In this document: in pieces, positions 1 to 8,354 of the stretch | Numbering within the stretch: the stretch's first letter is position 1 | Layout: the number at the start of each line of letters is the position of its first letter | Assembly: GCA_013288945.1 (NCBI GenBank) | Contig: JABDAZ010000002.1 | Coordinates: forward strand, 1-64,000 | From: Bacteroidota bacterium | GTDB taxonomy: Bacteria > Bacteroidota > Bacteroidia > Chitinophagales > Chitinophagaceae | Length of the DNA: 64,000 nt | Direction of reading: 5' to 3' | Notes under the pieces: generated by a model | What the model was told of the DNA's origin: nothing | Database searches by the model: none | The model's input: only the letters and a program-made list of their open reading frames with translations | Translations under genes and position numbers: made by a program

Positions 1-1
1 T

Positions 2-85
2 GGTTTAAAAGAAGGTGATACGATTATTGTTGATGGCTTCCAGGGATTGTATGATGGGCAGTTGATTACTACAGACGGAAAATGA
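2..85 (+). CDS. C-terminal end of an RND efflux periplasmic adaptor (membrane fusion protein), truncated by the window edge
   Basis: Twenty-seven codons are open from the left edge to a TGA. The translation contains GLKEGDTIIVDGFQGLYDG, which resembles the last beta-hairpin of HlyD/MFP adaptors, where a Gly-Leu-x-x-Gly-Asp turn is followed by a Val-Asp/Glu-Gly strand. Such adaptors link an inner-membrane RND pump to a TolC-like outer membrane channel. The next gene on the same strand is an RND pump, which supports the call. Only the tail is visible, so substrate class and length are unknown. The gap to the pump gene (265 bases) is long for an operon and holds two kinds of repeat. Confidence 0.6.
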   Translation, partial: GLKEGDTIIVDGFQGLYDGQLITTDGK

Positions 86-90
86 TTTAT

Positions 91-153
91 GATGTGAAAT
101 GTATGGTGTACGAAGTTAGATGCGGGATGTAAGATTGGAGATGTGAAAGATGA
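91..153. repeat. Heptad-period repeat array (GATGCGG type)
   Basis: Nine successive 7-base units can be read without a gap: gatgtga, aatgtat, ggtgtac, gaagtta, gatgcgg, gatgtaa, gattgga, gatgtga, aagatga. Most begin with GAT. The array starts six bases after the adaptor stop codon. The GATGCGG unit recurs at 8.2, 11.8 and 62.0 kb. No clear inverted arm was found here. Confidence 0.6.
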
Positions 154-278
154 ATTTATTAATGAGCGCATTTATTTTTTGTATGGAGATAATGTGAGGA
201 TGATGAATATTAATAAATATTTGATGGAGAATTTTTAGAGAAATTATTAATAAACCATGGCTGCGCAAAGAACCAAAC

Positions 279-335
279 GTACAAGAGTGCGACGCAACGA
301 TGCTTATAAGAATTACAACTGTTGGGTACAAAATA
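279..335 (+). repeat. Dispersed GCGACGCAAC element, copy 1
   Basis: The core GTGCGACGCAACGATG lies at 287-302, preceded by gtacaaga and followed about 20 bases later by tgttgggtacaaaat, a variant of the TGCYGGTTACA block seen in copies 2 and 4. The core ends 48 bases before the RND start codon and has the same orientation as that gene. Confidence 0.7.
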
Positions 336-350
336 TTTTAAATTAATTGT

Positions 351-3300
351 ATGAGCGCTATCGAAAATATTAAGGGAAAGTTCAAAGAGTTTGGGCCTAC
401 TTCATGGAGCATCAGTAATAAAACGGCTATTTATTTAGTGATGTTGTTTGTAAGCATTTGGGGCGTTTACAAATTTGTTTCGCTGCCGAAAGAACAGTTT
501 CCTGATATTATTATCCCGACAATTTATGTGCAAACAACTTATGTCGGCAACTCGCCAAAAGATATTGAGAACCTGGTAACGCGCCCGATTGAAAAACAAA
601 TAAAAGGAATTACCGGCGCGAAAATTAAAAAATTTACAAGCACATCGCAGCAGGATTATTCTGCGATTATTGTTGAGTTTGATACTGAAGTAAAAACAGA
701 AGTTGCCCTGCAAAAAGTGAAAGATGCGATTGATAAATCGAAACAAGATTTACCAACAGATTTAACTGTTGAACCAACTGCGCTTGAAGTAAATTTAAGT
801 GACCAGCCAATAATGTATGTGAATTTGAGTGGCGATTATGATTTGCAAAGATTGAAAAAATACAGTGACGATTTAAAAGATCGGCTGGAAGATTTGCCGC
901 AAATAAACAGGATTGATGTTGTTGGCGCACCTGAACGTGAGTTTCAGATTAATGTAGATAATTACCGTATGCAGAGCGCGGGCGTTACGTTTGATGATAT
1001 TAATAACGCAGTAAAAAGCGAGAACCTCGATATTTCCGGTGGCTTGCTTGATGTTGGAAATATGAAACGCACGCTTCAATTAAAAGGGCAATTAAAAACT
1101 GCAAATGATATTTCGCAAATTGTTGTGCGCAACTCAACCGGAGCGCCGATTTATTTAAAAGATATTGCTGTTGTTAAAGACACAACAAAAGAAAAAGAAA
1201 GCTATGCGCGGCTGGATGGAAAAAATGTAGTTACACTCAACATTATAAAACGCAGCGGCGAAAATTTAATTGAAACAAGTGAAGCTGTTCAACAAGCTGT
1301 TGATGAAGCACGCGGCGTTTTATATCCGAAAGATTTGAAAGCGGTTGTAACCGGCGATCAAAGTGTAAAAACAAAATCATCTTTTAAAGATTTGGTTAAT
1401 TCTATCGTTATCGGTTTTATATTGGTGCTTTTGGTATTGATGTTTTTTATGGGCGTAACAAATGCATTTTTTGTTGCCTTATCTGTGCCGCTGAGTATGT
1501 TTGTTGCATTCGTATTTTTACCTGCGGCAGATTTAATAATCGGAAGCCATGTTACATTAAATTTCATGGTGCTGTTTTCTTTATTGTTTGCATTGGGAAT
1601 TATTGTGGATGATGCAATTGTTGTGATAGAAAACACACACAGGATTTTTGTAGAAGGCGCAGGAAAATTAAATGTGCAGGTTGCCGCGAAAATGGCTGCC
1701 GGCGAGGTTTTCGTGCCGGTGCTTGCGGGAACATTAACAATGCTTGCGCCGTTTTTTCCATTGCTTTTCTGGCCGGGCATTATTGGTAAGTTCATGGTGT
1801 ATTTGCCAACCATGTTAATCTTTACACTCGCTGCATCATTAATTGTTGCGTTTATAATGAACCCTGTTTTTGCGGTTGATTTTATGAACCATCCTGAAGA
1901 TGAAGTTGAAAAGAAAAGTGATATTTTTAAGAAGCCATATTTCTGGGTAACCATTGGCATAGGAATTCTTTTTGATCTTGCCCACGTAACATTTCTTGGT
2001 AACCTGCTTATCTTTTTTATGTTGCTGGTTTTATTAAACCGTTATGTATTGGACGGTGCAATTCACGCATTTCAAAATCGTGCATTGCCATGGATAATGG
2101 GGCATTATGAAAGCTTGTTGCGCTGGTCGTTAAAAGGATGGAGGCCGGTGCATTTATTACTCGGCACTTTCGGTTTATTAATACTTTCATTTATGTTGTT
2201 CAGCGCTTCCGTTTCTTCAGGAAGAGTTGGTGTTGTATTTTTTCCAAAGGCAGATCCAAACCAGATTTATGTGTATTTAAAATTGCCTGTAGGAACAAAT
2301 GTTGATTATACAGATTCCATCACAAGAATGCTTGAAAGCCGCGTGGATAAAGTGATTGGCGTTGATAGCGGAAAGAAAAACCCTATTGTTGAAAGTGTTA
2401 TCAGTAACGTTGCTATTGGTGCAAGTGATCCTGCAGTTGGCGATAGAAGTACACGAAGCGAGTTGGGAAGAGTGCAGGTTTCTTTTGTTGAATTTGAAAA
2501 AAGAAATGGCGTTTCTACAAGGCCTTATCTTGATAAAATCCGCGCAGCGATGATTGGTGTTCCAGGTTCGCAAATAAGTGTTGACCAGGAAAGCGGCGGG
2601 CCGCCAACCGATCCTCCCATTAATATAGAAATTGCCAGCGAAGATTTTGATGACTTGATTAAAACTGCAAGCGCATTAAAAAATTATTTAGATTCAATAC
2701 AAGTTCCTGGTGTGGAAGAATTGAAGATGGATATCGATTTGAATAATCCTGAAATTACATTAACAGTCGACAGGCAGCGTGCATTAATAGCAGGTATTTC
2801 ATCTACACAAATTGGCCAGCAAATAAGAACCGCATTGTTTGGCAGAGAAGTTTCAAAAATAAAAGAAGGCAAAGACGAATATAAAATTCAGTTGCGCAAT
2901 AATGAATTGCAAAGGCAAAATCTTACCAATTTATTAAACATGAATGTGAGCTTCCGCGATATTGCCAGCGGCGGAATGGTAAAAAATATTCCAATCAGTT
3001 CACTTGTAAAAGTGGAGCCGACAAGCACATTAGGAAGTGTAAAACGTAAGAATCAAAAACGGTTGATTACATTAACATCAAACGTGCTTACAACAAAAGG
3101 TTTTAATGCAACCGGTGTAAATGCAGACATTGCAAAACACATTGCAGACTTCAAGAAAAAACCAGATGATGTAACGATAAAACAAACTGGTGAGGGCGAA
3201 CAACAAGCAGAAACAGGCGCGTTTCTTTTATCTGCTTTGGTTATTGCATTAATGACGATTTTGTTAGTGCTTGTAACGCAGTTTAATAGTGTAAGCAAAT

Positions 3301-3944
3301 CCATTATCATTTTAACGGAGATTGTGTTTAGCGTAATTGGTGTGTTTCTTGGTTTTACAATTAGTGGTATGGAAGTTTCTGTATTAATGACAGGGCTCGG
3401 AATTGTAGGCCTGGCGGGCATTGTAGTGAAGAACGGAATTTTGGTAATTGAATTTACAGATGAACTTCGCGGCCGAGGAATTAAAACGCGTGAAGCTGTG
3501 ATACAAGCCGGTAAAACACGCATTATACCAGTGTTGCTTACAGCAGTTGCGGCGATACTTGCATTTATACCGATTGCTGTTGGCTTTAATATAAATTTCG
3601 TAACATTATTTTCTGAATTGAACCCGCATATATTTTTGGGTGGAGACAACGTTGCATTCTGGAAGCCATTAAGCTGGACAATTATTTTTGGTTTGGCATT
3701 CGCATTTTTTATGACGTTGTTTATGGTGCCCGGAATGTATTTAATTGCAGAGCGTTTAAGAAAACCAATGCGCAGAATGTTTGGTGGCAAATGGATTTCA
3801 TTCCTCGGTATTCCACCATTAATATTTTTGTTTATTCCGCTGATGATTGTAACTGCATTTATTCATAACGCACAAGTAAGCAGAAGGCGAAGAAGCTCAA
3901 TAACACAACCGGCAGATAAAGTATTTACAGGAAGCTGGTTTTAA
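351..3944 (+). CDS. RND-family multidrug efflux pump, AcrB/HAE1-like, extended form
   Basis: A 1197-residue inner-membrane pump expected to export hydrophobic compounds by proton antiport with a periplasmic adaptor and an outer membrane channel. Visible signatures are the first transmembrane helix at about 24-45, FPDIIIPTIYVQTTYVG at 50-66, the paired acidic residues of TM4 (D420, D421 in GIIVDDAIVVIENTHR), and GIVVKNGILVIEF with the lysine of the proton-relay helix near the C-terminus. Classical pumps have about 1030-1050 residues. The surplus here lies in an extra hydrophobic block at about 525-630 between the two halves and in an added C-terminal membrane segment with a basic RRRR tail. 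The ATG at 351 precedes a normal cytoplasmic N-terminus. The adaptor tail lies upstream; no outer membrane channel gene is in the window. Substrate is not predictable. Confidence 0.9.
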   Translation: MSAIENIKGKFKEFGPTSWSISNKTAIYLVMLFVSIWGVYKFVSLPKEQFPDIIIPTIYVQTTYVGNSPKDIENLVTRPIEKQIKGITGAKIKKFTSTSQQDYSAIIVEFDTEVKTEVALQKVKDAIDKSKQDLPTDLTVEPTALEVNLSDQPIMYVNLSGDYDLQRLKKYSDDLKDRLEDLPQINRIDVVGAPEREFQINVDNYRMQSAGVTFDDINNAVKSENLDISGGLLDVGNMKRTLQLKGQLKTANDISQIVVRNSTGAPIYLKDIAVVKDTTKEKESYARLDGKNVVTLNIIKRSGENLIETSEAVQQAVDEARGVLYPKDLKAVVTGDQSVKTKSSFKDLVNSIVIGFILVLLVLMFFMGVTNAFFVALSVPLSMFVAFVFLPAADLIIGSHVTLNFMVLFSLLFALGIIVDDAIVVIENTHRIFVEGAGKLNVQVAAKMAAGEVFVPVLAGTLTMLAPFFPLLFWPGIIGKFMVYLPTMLIFTLAASLIVAFIMNPVFAVDFMNHPEDEVEKKSDIFKKPYFWVTIGIGILFDLAHVTFLGNLLIFFMLLVLLNRYVLDGAIHAFQNRALPWIMGHYESLLRWSLKGWRPVHLLLGTFGLLILSFMLFSASVSSGRVGVVFFPKADPNQIYVYLKLPVGTNVDYTDSITRMLESRVDKVIGVDSGKKNPIVESVISNVAIGASDPAVGDRSTRSELGRVQVSFVEFEKRNGVSTRPYLDKIRAAMIGVPGSQISVDQESGGPPTDPPINIEIASEDFDDLIKTASALKNYLDSIQVPGVEELKMDIDLNNPEITLTVDRQRALIAGISSTQIGQQIRTALFGREVSKIKEGKDEYKIQLRNNELQRQNLTNLLNMNVSFRDIASGGMVKNIPISSLVKVEPTSTLGSVKRKNQKRLITLTSNVLTTKGFNATGVNADIAKHIADFKKKPDDVTIKQTGEGEQQAETGAFLLSALVIALMTILLVLVTQFNSVSKSIIILTEIVFSVIGVFLGFTISGMEVSVLMTGLGIVGLAGIVVKNGILVIEFTDELRGRGIKTREAVIQAGKTRIIPVLLTAVAAILAFIPIAVGFNINFVTLFSELNPHIFLGGDNVAFWKPLSWTIIFGLAFAFFMTLFMVPGMYLIAERLRKPMRRMFGGKWISFLGIPPLIFLFIPLMIVTAFIHNAQVSRRRRSSITQPADKVFTGSWF

Positions 3945-3966
3945 ATAAAATTTTATTAATAAAATT

Positions 3967-3998
3967 AAAAGCCCCGTAATTTTTTCGGGGCTTTTTTT
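3967..3998 (+). terminator. Rho-independent terminator of the RND pump gene
   Basis: The stem AAAAGCCCCG pairs with CGGGGCTTTT around a short TAATTTTTT loop, and the strand continues with a run of T. It lies 22 bases after the pump stop codon. Confidence 0.85.
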
Positions 3999-4012
3999 AT
4001 GTGAATGAAAAA

Positions 4013-4085
4013 ATATTGAATAGCCATCATCAATATCAAGTATTAACAATGATTTGATTATTGAATATTGTTTGTTGAATATTTT
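4013..4085. repeat. Weak heptad-period repeat (TGAATAT type)
   Basis: From 4055 the units tgattat, tgaatat, tgtttgt, tgaatat follow each other at exactly 7 bases. An imperfect opposing arm with tattga and tatcaa words lies at 4013-4045. It is less regular than the other heptad loci. Confidence 0.35.
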
Positions 4086-4139
4086 TTTTAATAGAAGTTG
4101 ATTTGATAAAAAGATCAACGCTTAATTGAAAAACTAAAA

Positions 4140-4195
4140 GTACAAGTGTGCGACGCAACGATGGTGAATTGAAATACAAATGCTGGTTACAAAAA
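4140..4195 (+). repeat. Dispersed GCGACGCAAC element, copy 2
   Basis: The core GTGCGACGCAACGATG is at 4148-4163, preceded by gtacaagt and followed by TGCTGGTTACAAAAAATTT. This is the best-preserved copy and defines the element. It lies between convergent genes, unlike copies 1, 3, 4 and 6, which precede a start codon. Confidence 0.75.
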
Positions 4196-4221
4196 ATTTA
4201 TTAATAGAAATTATAGTGCAT

Positions 4222-4260
4222 AAAAAAATCCGGAGTTATTAATGCTCCGGATTTTGTTTT
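4222..4260 (-). terminator. Rho-independent terminator of the BI-1 gene
   Basis: AAAATCCGGAG and CTCCGGATTTT form an 11-bp stem around TTATTAATG. Read on the minus strand the hairpin is followed by a T-run. It begins 17 bases beyond the stop codon of the BI-1 gene; weaker T-runs on the plus side could make it bidirectional. Confidence 0.85.
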
Positions 4261-4276
4261 TATTTATTAATAAAAA

Positions 4277-5047
4277 TTAATTTCTGCTGCTTGCGAAGCG
4301 GCTTAATAATTTTAAAATTTCAATGTACAACCAAACCAATGTTACCAATAATCCAAATGCGCCATACCATTCCATGTATTTTGGTGCGCCCATTTGTTCG
4401 CCGGTTTCTATTCTTTCAAAATCTAAAATGAGGCTTAATGCTGCGATAACGATTACAAAAATATTAATGCCAATTCCAAGCGGGCTAAAATCGTTCCAGC
4501 TCATAAAAGGCATGTTTACATGGAATAAAGAAAGTATCCAGTAAACCATATAGAATAAAAATATTCCCATGGTTGCCGATACGATAACGGCTTTGAATTT
4601 TGCTGTTGGTTTAATAATCCTGAAATTATATAGTAGAAACATTACAAGCGCAACCGAGAATGTGAGGCCAACAGCCTGCATTACAATGCCCGGATATTTT
4701 TGGCCAACCATATTATTTACAATCACAGAAAATGCGCCCAACAACAAACCTTCCATTAATGCATAAGGCGGCGCAAGATACCGTGCTGTAGCGGGTTTGA
4801 AAGAAATGATCAATCCGGTTATTAATCCGCCGATTAATCCAACCCACATTAATGTCATCATCGTTTCTGCTTTTGAAACCATGAACAAATGCCAGTTGTA
4901 CGTTGCGCCGGCAATTACCATAAACAATAAGAAACCAAATTTAGCGATGGAACCTCTCACAGTCATTGCGCCATCGTGGGCAGTACTAAGCGAACTATTA
5001 AAAATTTTTTCGCTTAAAGTAGGATTGCCAGATTCAAAAAGTGCCAT
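4277..5047 (-). CDS. Bax inhibitor-1/YccA family integral membrane protein
   Basis: A 256-residue polytopic membrane protein with seven hydrophobic segments starting at about residue 35. The N-terminal part (ESGNPTLSEKIF followed by GAMTVRGSIAK) and the membrane-plus-short-tail organisation match the prokaryotic BI-1 group usually annotated YccA-like or BaxI_1. The family includes calcium-leak channels (for example Bacillus YetJ) and modulators of membrane proteases; the physiological role in Bacteroidota is not established. Interestingly FtsH, a protease whose E. coli homologue is modulated by YccA, is also in this window but far away. The ATG is well placed and the gene is monocistronic with its own terminator. 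Confidence 0.85.
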   Translation of the reverse strand: MALFESGNPTLSEKIFNSSLSTAHDGAMTVRGSIAKFGFLLFMVIAGATYNWHLFMVSKAETMMTLMWVGLIGGLITGLIISFKPATARYLAPPYALMEGLLLGAFSVIVNNMVGQKYPGIVMQAVGLTFSVALVMFLLYNFRIIKPTAKFKAVIVSATMGIFLFYMVYWILSLFHVNMPFMSWNDFSPLGIGINIFVIVIAALSLILDFERIETGEQMGAPKYMEWYGAFGLLVTLVWLYIEILKLLSRFASSRN

Positions 5048-5186
5048 AGTTATAGAGTTTTAATTTTTGTCAATTTACAAAACAGGTTGCAAAGTTAATA
5101 ATGATTCAAAAGAAAACAAGTATTGAAAATGCTGCGCGCTGTTAATCATTTTATATAAAACATTTTAAAAGATCAGGAGTTTGAAA

Positions 5187-6041
5187 TCAATATAATTTTA
5201 ACAATACTTCTTTGATGTCATCAAATTTTGTCCACGGAATAAAATGGTTTGCACCGGGAATTAATTTTACTTCAATATGGCTGGCGTTTATTAATAATTT
5301 TTTTCCATACTCTACATTGCCCGGCGGAACCCAAGTATCAGCCATTCCGTGAATAAAAAAAACAGGACAGGTAATTTTAGAGAAATCATCTTTTAAATAA
5401 ACAAGATCTTTTTTAAGAAACCATAGTTCTTCATTGGAAGGACGCATGGCGCCGGGCACAAAATAGGTGAGTGGCGTTTTATAAAGAATTGGCCGCCATT
5501 TTTCCGGTTTTTCTTCATCAGGATCTATTGAGCCGGAAATAATAACCATGCCTGAAAATGTGCTTGGATTATCAGCAACAAGTTTCACAATCATCGGGCC
5601 ACCGAGCGAATGGCCGGCGATATACATTGGTTTTTTATTATTAAGAATCGTAAACAACGGACTTATTAATTGCGATTGCCTTGCCAAATGTTCCGGCGTT
5701 CCATAATCGCTGTAACCAAAGCCAGGCCTGTCGATAGCAACCATGCGGAAACGTTGCAGCAAATCTTTATCTTTTAAATACTTTTGAAAAGCATCCCAGC
5801 TTCCCGGCGTGCCATGTACAAAAAATAAAGTTGGTAAAGTATCATTTCCTGTTAATGCATAATGCAAATGTTTTCCATCAACAACAATTGTTGCGGTTGT
5901 TAATGCAACGCCGCTTTGTTCAAAATCTTTTTTTGCTTTATCATCGGGTTCGCGCATCATCATGCAGCTTTGCGCAAGCACAAGCCATATTAATAATATG
6001 ATTCCAACAACCAAAAACATGCGCATAAAAAAACGTTTCAT
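5187..6041 (-). CDS. Membrane-anchored or exported alpha/beta hydrolase
   Basis: A 284-residue serine hydrolase. Residues 5-27 form a hydrophobic signal or anchor ending in LAQSC, which is only a poor lipobox. The fold signatures are the oxyanion motif HGTPG (76-80), the nucleophile elbow GHSLGG (S145), an acid at D235 (HGMADTWVPP) and the histidine H266 (GANHF). Together these form a complete catalytic triad. The substrate cannot be inferred; related proteins are annotated only as alpha/beta fold hydrolases. It lies 74 bases downstream of ricT, with a terminator hairpin between them, so it probably has its own promoter. The N-terminal sequence suggests action in the periplasm. Confidence 0.85.
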   Translation of the reverse strand: MKRFFMRMFLVVGIILLIWLVLAQSCMMMREPDDKAKKDFEQSGVALTTATIVVDGKHLHYALTGNDTLPTLFFVHGTPGSWDAFQKYLKDKDLLQRFRMVAIDRPGFGYSDYGTPEHLARQSQLISPLFTILNNKKPMYIAGHSLGGPMIVKLVADNPSTFSGMVIISGSIDPDEEKPEKWRPILYKTPLTYFVPGAMRPSNEELWFLKKDLVYLKDDFSKITCPVFFIHGMADTWVPPGNVEYGKKLLINASHIEVKLIPGANHFIPWTKFDDIKEVLLKLY

Positions 6042-6062
6042 GATAATAATATTCCTGAATGT

Positions 6063-6096
6063 AAAAAACCATCCTGATATTATCAGAATGGTTTTT
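6063..6096 (-). terminator. Terminator hairpin downstream of ricT
   Basis: AAAAACCAT and ATGGTTTTT pair, with an inner CTGAT/ATCAG stem separated by single-base bulges. Read on the minus strand it is followed by TTTTTTAC. It lies 20 bases beyond the ricT stop codon. Confidence 0.75.
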
Positions 6097-6115
6097 AAAA
6101 GTTAACGAAAGATTT

Positions 6116-7345
6116 TTATCTCGGTTTATTTCTTTGCGGCGGCGGCTGTGGCGGGCGCCTGTTATTATTATTGTTTGGATTGTTATTATTAGAATTGTTG
6201 TTGTTCGGATTATTGCGCTGAGGTTGTTGCGGCCTTTTTTTGCGATCGTTTTTATCAAGGCTTTTTAAACTTATTTGCCCAACCAAATCAACAAAACCAT
6301 GTTCTTCTTCTTTTGGTTTTCCGGTGCTCACTTCCACAGGTTCCAATCCGTCAGGAATATTATTCTGCGAGTTTAATAGTTTTATTTTTTTAACGCGTTC
6401 AATCGTAAGCGGATATTGTTTGTTGCTGTCTGGCAACACATACCACATCAGGTTTTTAAAAATATCTTTCTTTATTAATAATGCATTTCCTTTTGCAACA
6501 CGCAAGGTTTCGCAGTTGTCAGGAAATCCCTGCAACGCATCTAAATAAGTATCCAGTTCATAATTCAAACAACATTTTAATCGTCCGCACTGGCCGCTTA
6601 ATTTGGTTTGATTAATAGATAAATTTTGATAACGCGCAGCAGTTGTATTAACAGATTTAAAATCTGTAAGCCATGTGCTGCAACACAATTCACGCCCGCA
6701 ACTTCCGATGCCGCCAACTTTTGCAGCTTCCTGCCTTGCACCAATTTGTTTCATTTCCACCTTCACACGAAACTCTGACGCAAATATTTTTATCAGCTCG
6801 CGAAAATCCACACGATCATCCGCAATATAAAAAAACGTTGCTTTTCTTCCATCTGCCTGAATTTCCACTTCGCTCATTTTCAAATCCAAATTCAATTGGC
6901 GAGAAATGGCTCTTGCACGAACCAACGCATTTTTTTCGCGATCTTTATTTTGCTGCCTCACTTCCAAATCGCGATCACTTGCTTTGCGCAAAATTTTTTT
7001 CAGCTCCGGGTTATTTTCATCAACGCCTTTCTTTTTTAATTGCAACCGAACCGTTTCACCCGTTAATGAAACTTCGCCCACATCAAAACCACTTACGCCT
7101 TCCACGCTAATCATATCGCCTTTTTCAAAAAGATAAGTCGTAATGTTTCTGTAAAAATCTTTTCGGCTGCCATTATTAAAACTTACTTCTACAATCCTGC
7201 AACCACTTTCCGGATCGCTGAAAGGAAGATTCGCCAGCCAGTCGTGCACATTCAAACGGTTGCAACCGCCCGTGCTGCAACCACCATTACTTTTACATCC
7301 GCCTGGTTTTCCATCAGCAGAAGTTCCACAATTACCACATCCCAT
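6116..7345 (-). CDS. ricT: PSP1-domain protein, RicT/YaaT-like regulatory iron-sulfur protein
   Basis: A 409-residue cytoplasmic protein. The PSP1 domain spans roughly 40-270 and carries the cysteine clusters typical of the family: GSCGRELCC (C216, C221, C222) and GQCGRLKCC (C253, C258, C259). The N-terminus is also cysteine-rich. In Bacillus RicT/YaaT joins RicA and RicF in an iron-sulfur complex that promotes RNase Y-dependent mRNA processing; the Bacteroidota role is not known. The C-terminus from about 345 is a low-complexity Asn/Pro/Gln/Arg tail, longer than needed for the domain. It is downstream of holB, as in Firmicutes, with one small membrane gene between. I chose ATG 7345; a TTG two codons earlier (7351) is possible. 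Confidence 0.85.
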   Translation of the reverse strand: MGCGNCGTSADGKPGGCKSNGGCSTGGCNRLNVHDWLANLPFSDPESGCRIVEVSFNNGSRKDFYRNITTYLFEKGDMISVEGVSGFDVGEVSLTGETVRLQLKKKGVDENNPELKKILRKASDRDLEVRQQNKDREKNALVRARAISRQLNLDLKMSEVEIQADGRKATFFYIADDRVDFRELIKIFASEFRVKVEMKQIGARQEAAKVGGIGSCGRELCCSTWLTDFKSVNTTAARYQNLSINQTKLSGQCGRLKCCLNYELDTYLDALQGFPDNCETLRVAKGNALLIKKDIFKNLMWYVLPDSNKQYPLTIERVKKIKLLNSQNNIPDGLEPVEVSTGKPKEEEHGFVDLVGQISLKSLDKNDRKKRPQQPQRNNPNNNNSNNNNPNNNNNRRPPQPPPQRNKPR

Positions 7346-7419
7346 ATTCAAAATAAATTAACGCATGAATAATAAATAAGAAAAAATAATGGGGAAACCA
7401 GCAGCGGAATTCTATGAAG

Positions 7420-7444
7420 CGTTTGTTGCGTCGCACTCTTGTAC
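7420..7444 (-). repeat. Dispersed GCGACGCAAC element, copy 3
   Basis: On the minus strand the sequence reads GTACAAGAGTGCGACGCAAC, identical to copy 1 in this part. The downstream GGTTACA block is not obvious. The core ends 79 bases before the ricT start codon, in the same orientation. The surrounding gap (7346-7899) otherwise holds only the heptad element at 7673-7903 and a small AACCCG/CGGGTT hairpin near 7632-7647. Confidence 0.65.
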
Positions 7445-7672
7445 AGTTCCAGCTTTATTCAGCACAGTTTCTTATGCAAGCCTGGCGTGATTATTTAAAG
7501 TCTCTGCCAACGGCGGCATTAATATCACGGTATAAAATATGTTGTACAAAATAACTTTTCAAACGATTTCGAATTCACTCATCAGTTTCATTTTCACTGG
7601 CCAGGTTTTTTCCCGCATCCATTTCTTTCCAAACCCGTTTCCGGGTTATTAACAAATATACTACGAAAATTT

Positions 7673-7903
7673 GAGATGATACCGGATGTATGTTTTGTGA
7701 TTTGTTATAGTGATTTAAGATTCGCGTTGCGGGATTCGAGAAATGTGGTTTAAAGATTTTAGCATGAATGATTAATAGAAATTTGTTTCCAAAATTTTCA
7801 CGATTTGCATAAATTATAATTAAAAATAAATCCCGAATCACGTATCCCGAAACTCGAATCAAAACCCGAATCTCGCAACACGTATCTTCATCAATCATCT
7901 CAA
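7673..7903. repeat. Inverted heptad-period repeat (GATTCGG type)
   Basis: The left arm (about 7673-7785) has 7-base words such as ttcgcgt, tgcggga, ttcgaga, aatgtgg. The right arm (about 7829-7903) has the complementary words aatcccg, aatcacg, tatcccg, aaactcg, aatcaaa, acccgaa. The arms can fold back across about 45 bases. The right arm ends inside the last codon of the small membrane protein gene. Confidence 0.6.
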
Positions 7904-8133
7904 ACGCGTTTTTTAAACAAAGCCGCAACCGCAACAACACACCAAGTTGCTTCTAAAACAATAAATGGATTATAATTAATAAGCACCGACGCATAACAAG
8001 ACAAACCCGCACCAATAATATTCAGGAAAATATACAATTTACTTTCCGGCAAAATGAACCGAAACAAATTCATAAAAAATGCAATTAATAAAAGCATAAC
8101 GCCAAGCGAACCAATGATTGTTGAAAAATTCAT
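7900..8133 (-). CDS. Small membrane protein, CBU_0592-like
   Basis: A 77-residue protein with three hydrophobic segments and a C-terminal basic tail (ALFKKRV). Its pattern of LLLIAFFMN near the N-terminus, NIIGAG in the middle and EATWCVVAVAALF near the end resembles the short CBU_0592 membrane family, whose function is unknown. It begins with ATG at 8133, immediately beside a heptad repeat, and its stop codon abuts another. The gene therefore sits between two repeat elements inside the holB-ricT interval. Its function cannot be assigned. Confidence 0.7.
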   Translation of the reverse strand: MNFSTIIGSLGVMLLLIAFFMNLFRFILPESKLYIFLNIIGAGLSCYASVLINYNPFIVLEATWCVVAVAALFKKRV

Positions 8134-8354
8134 GATGTGAGATGTTGAATGTGAAACGGGTTGCGGGATTCGGGATGTTTTGGGATATGTGATTTTAGAT
8201 GCGCGATATGCGATGCGGGATTTTCAGTTAATCAAATTTGAGAGTTTAGTTTTTTAATAATATATTTTTGAGGCAAACAAAAAATCTGAAACCACATTTC
8301 CCGAATCCCGTAACCCGCATCTAAAATCATACATCCGACATCAAAATCACATCA
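8134..8354. repeat. Inverted heptad-period repeat bridging two gene ends
   Basis: The left arm (8134-8225) reads gatgtga, gatgttg, aatgtga, aacgggt, tgcggga, ttcggga, tgttttg. The right arm (8284-8354) read on the other strand gives GATGCGGGTTACGGGATTCGG. The central 60 bases are unrelated AT-rich sequence. The left arm begins at the base after one start codon, and the right arm overlaps the last codons and stop of holB. Confidence 0.65.

Noticed and set aside
1358-1960. 200-codon antisense frame inside the RND pump gene
   Set aside because: Shadow of a long plus-strand gene with strong codon signal; no family features.
3053-3790. 245-codon antisense frame inside the RND pump gene
   Set aside because: Same reason; the plus-strand pump is continuous and conserved.
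4222-4260. Second dispersed family in the terminator loops containing TTATTAATG
   Set aside because: The word is common everywhere in this sequence, so its presence in a loop is not evidence of a separate element.
7575-7940. 121-codon minus-strand frame
   Set aside because: It covers an inverted heptad repeat and overlaps the small membrane protein gene; composition is not protein-like.
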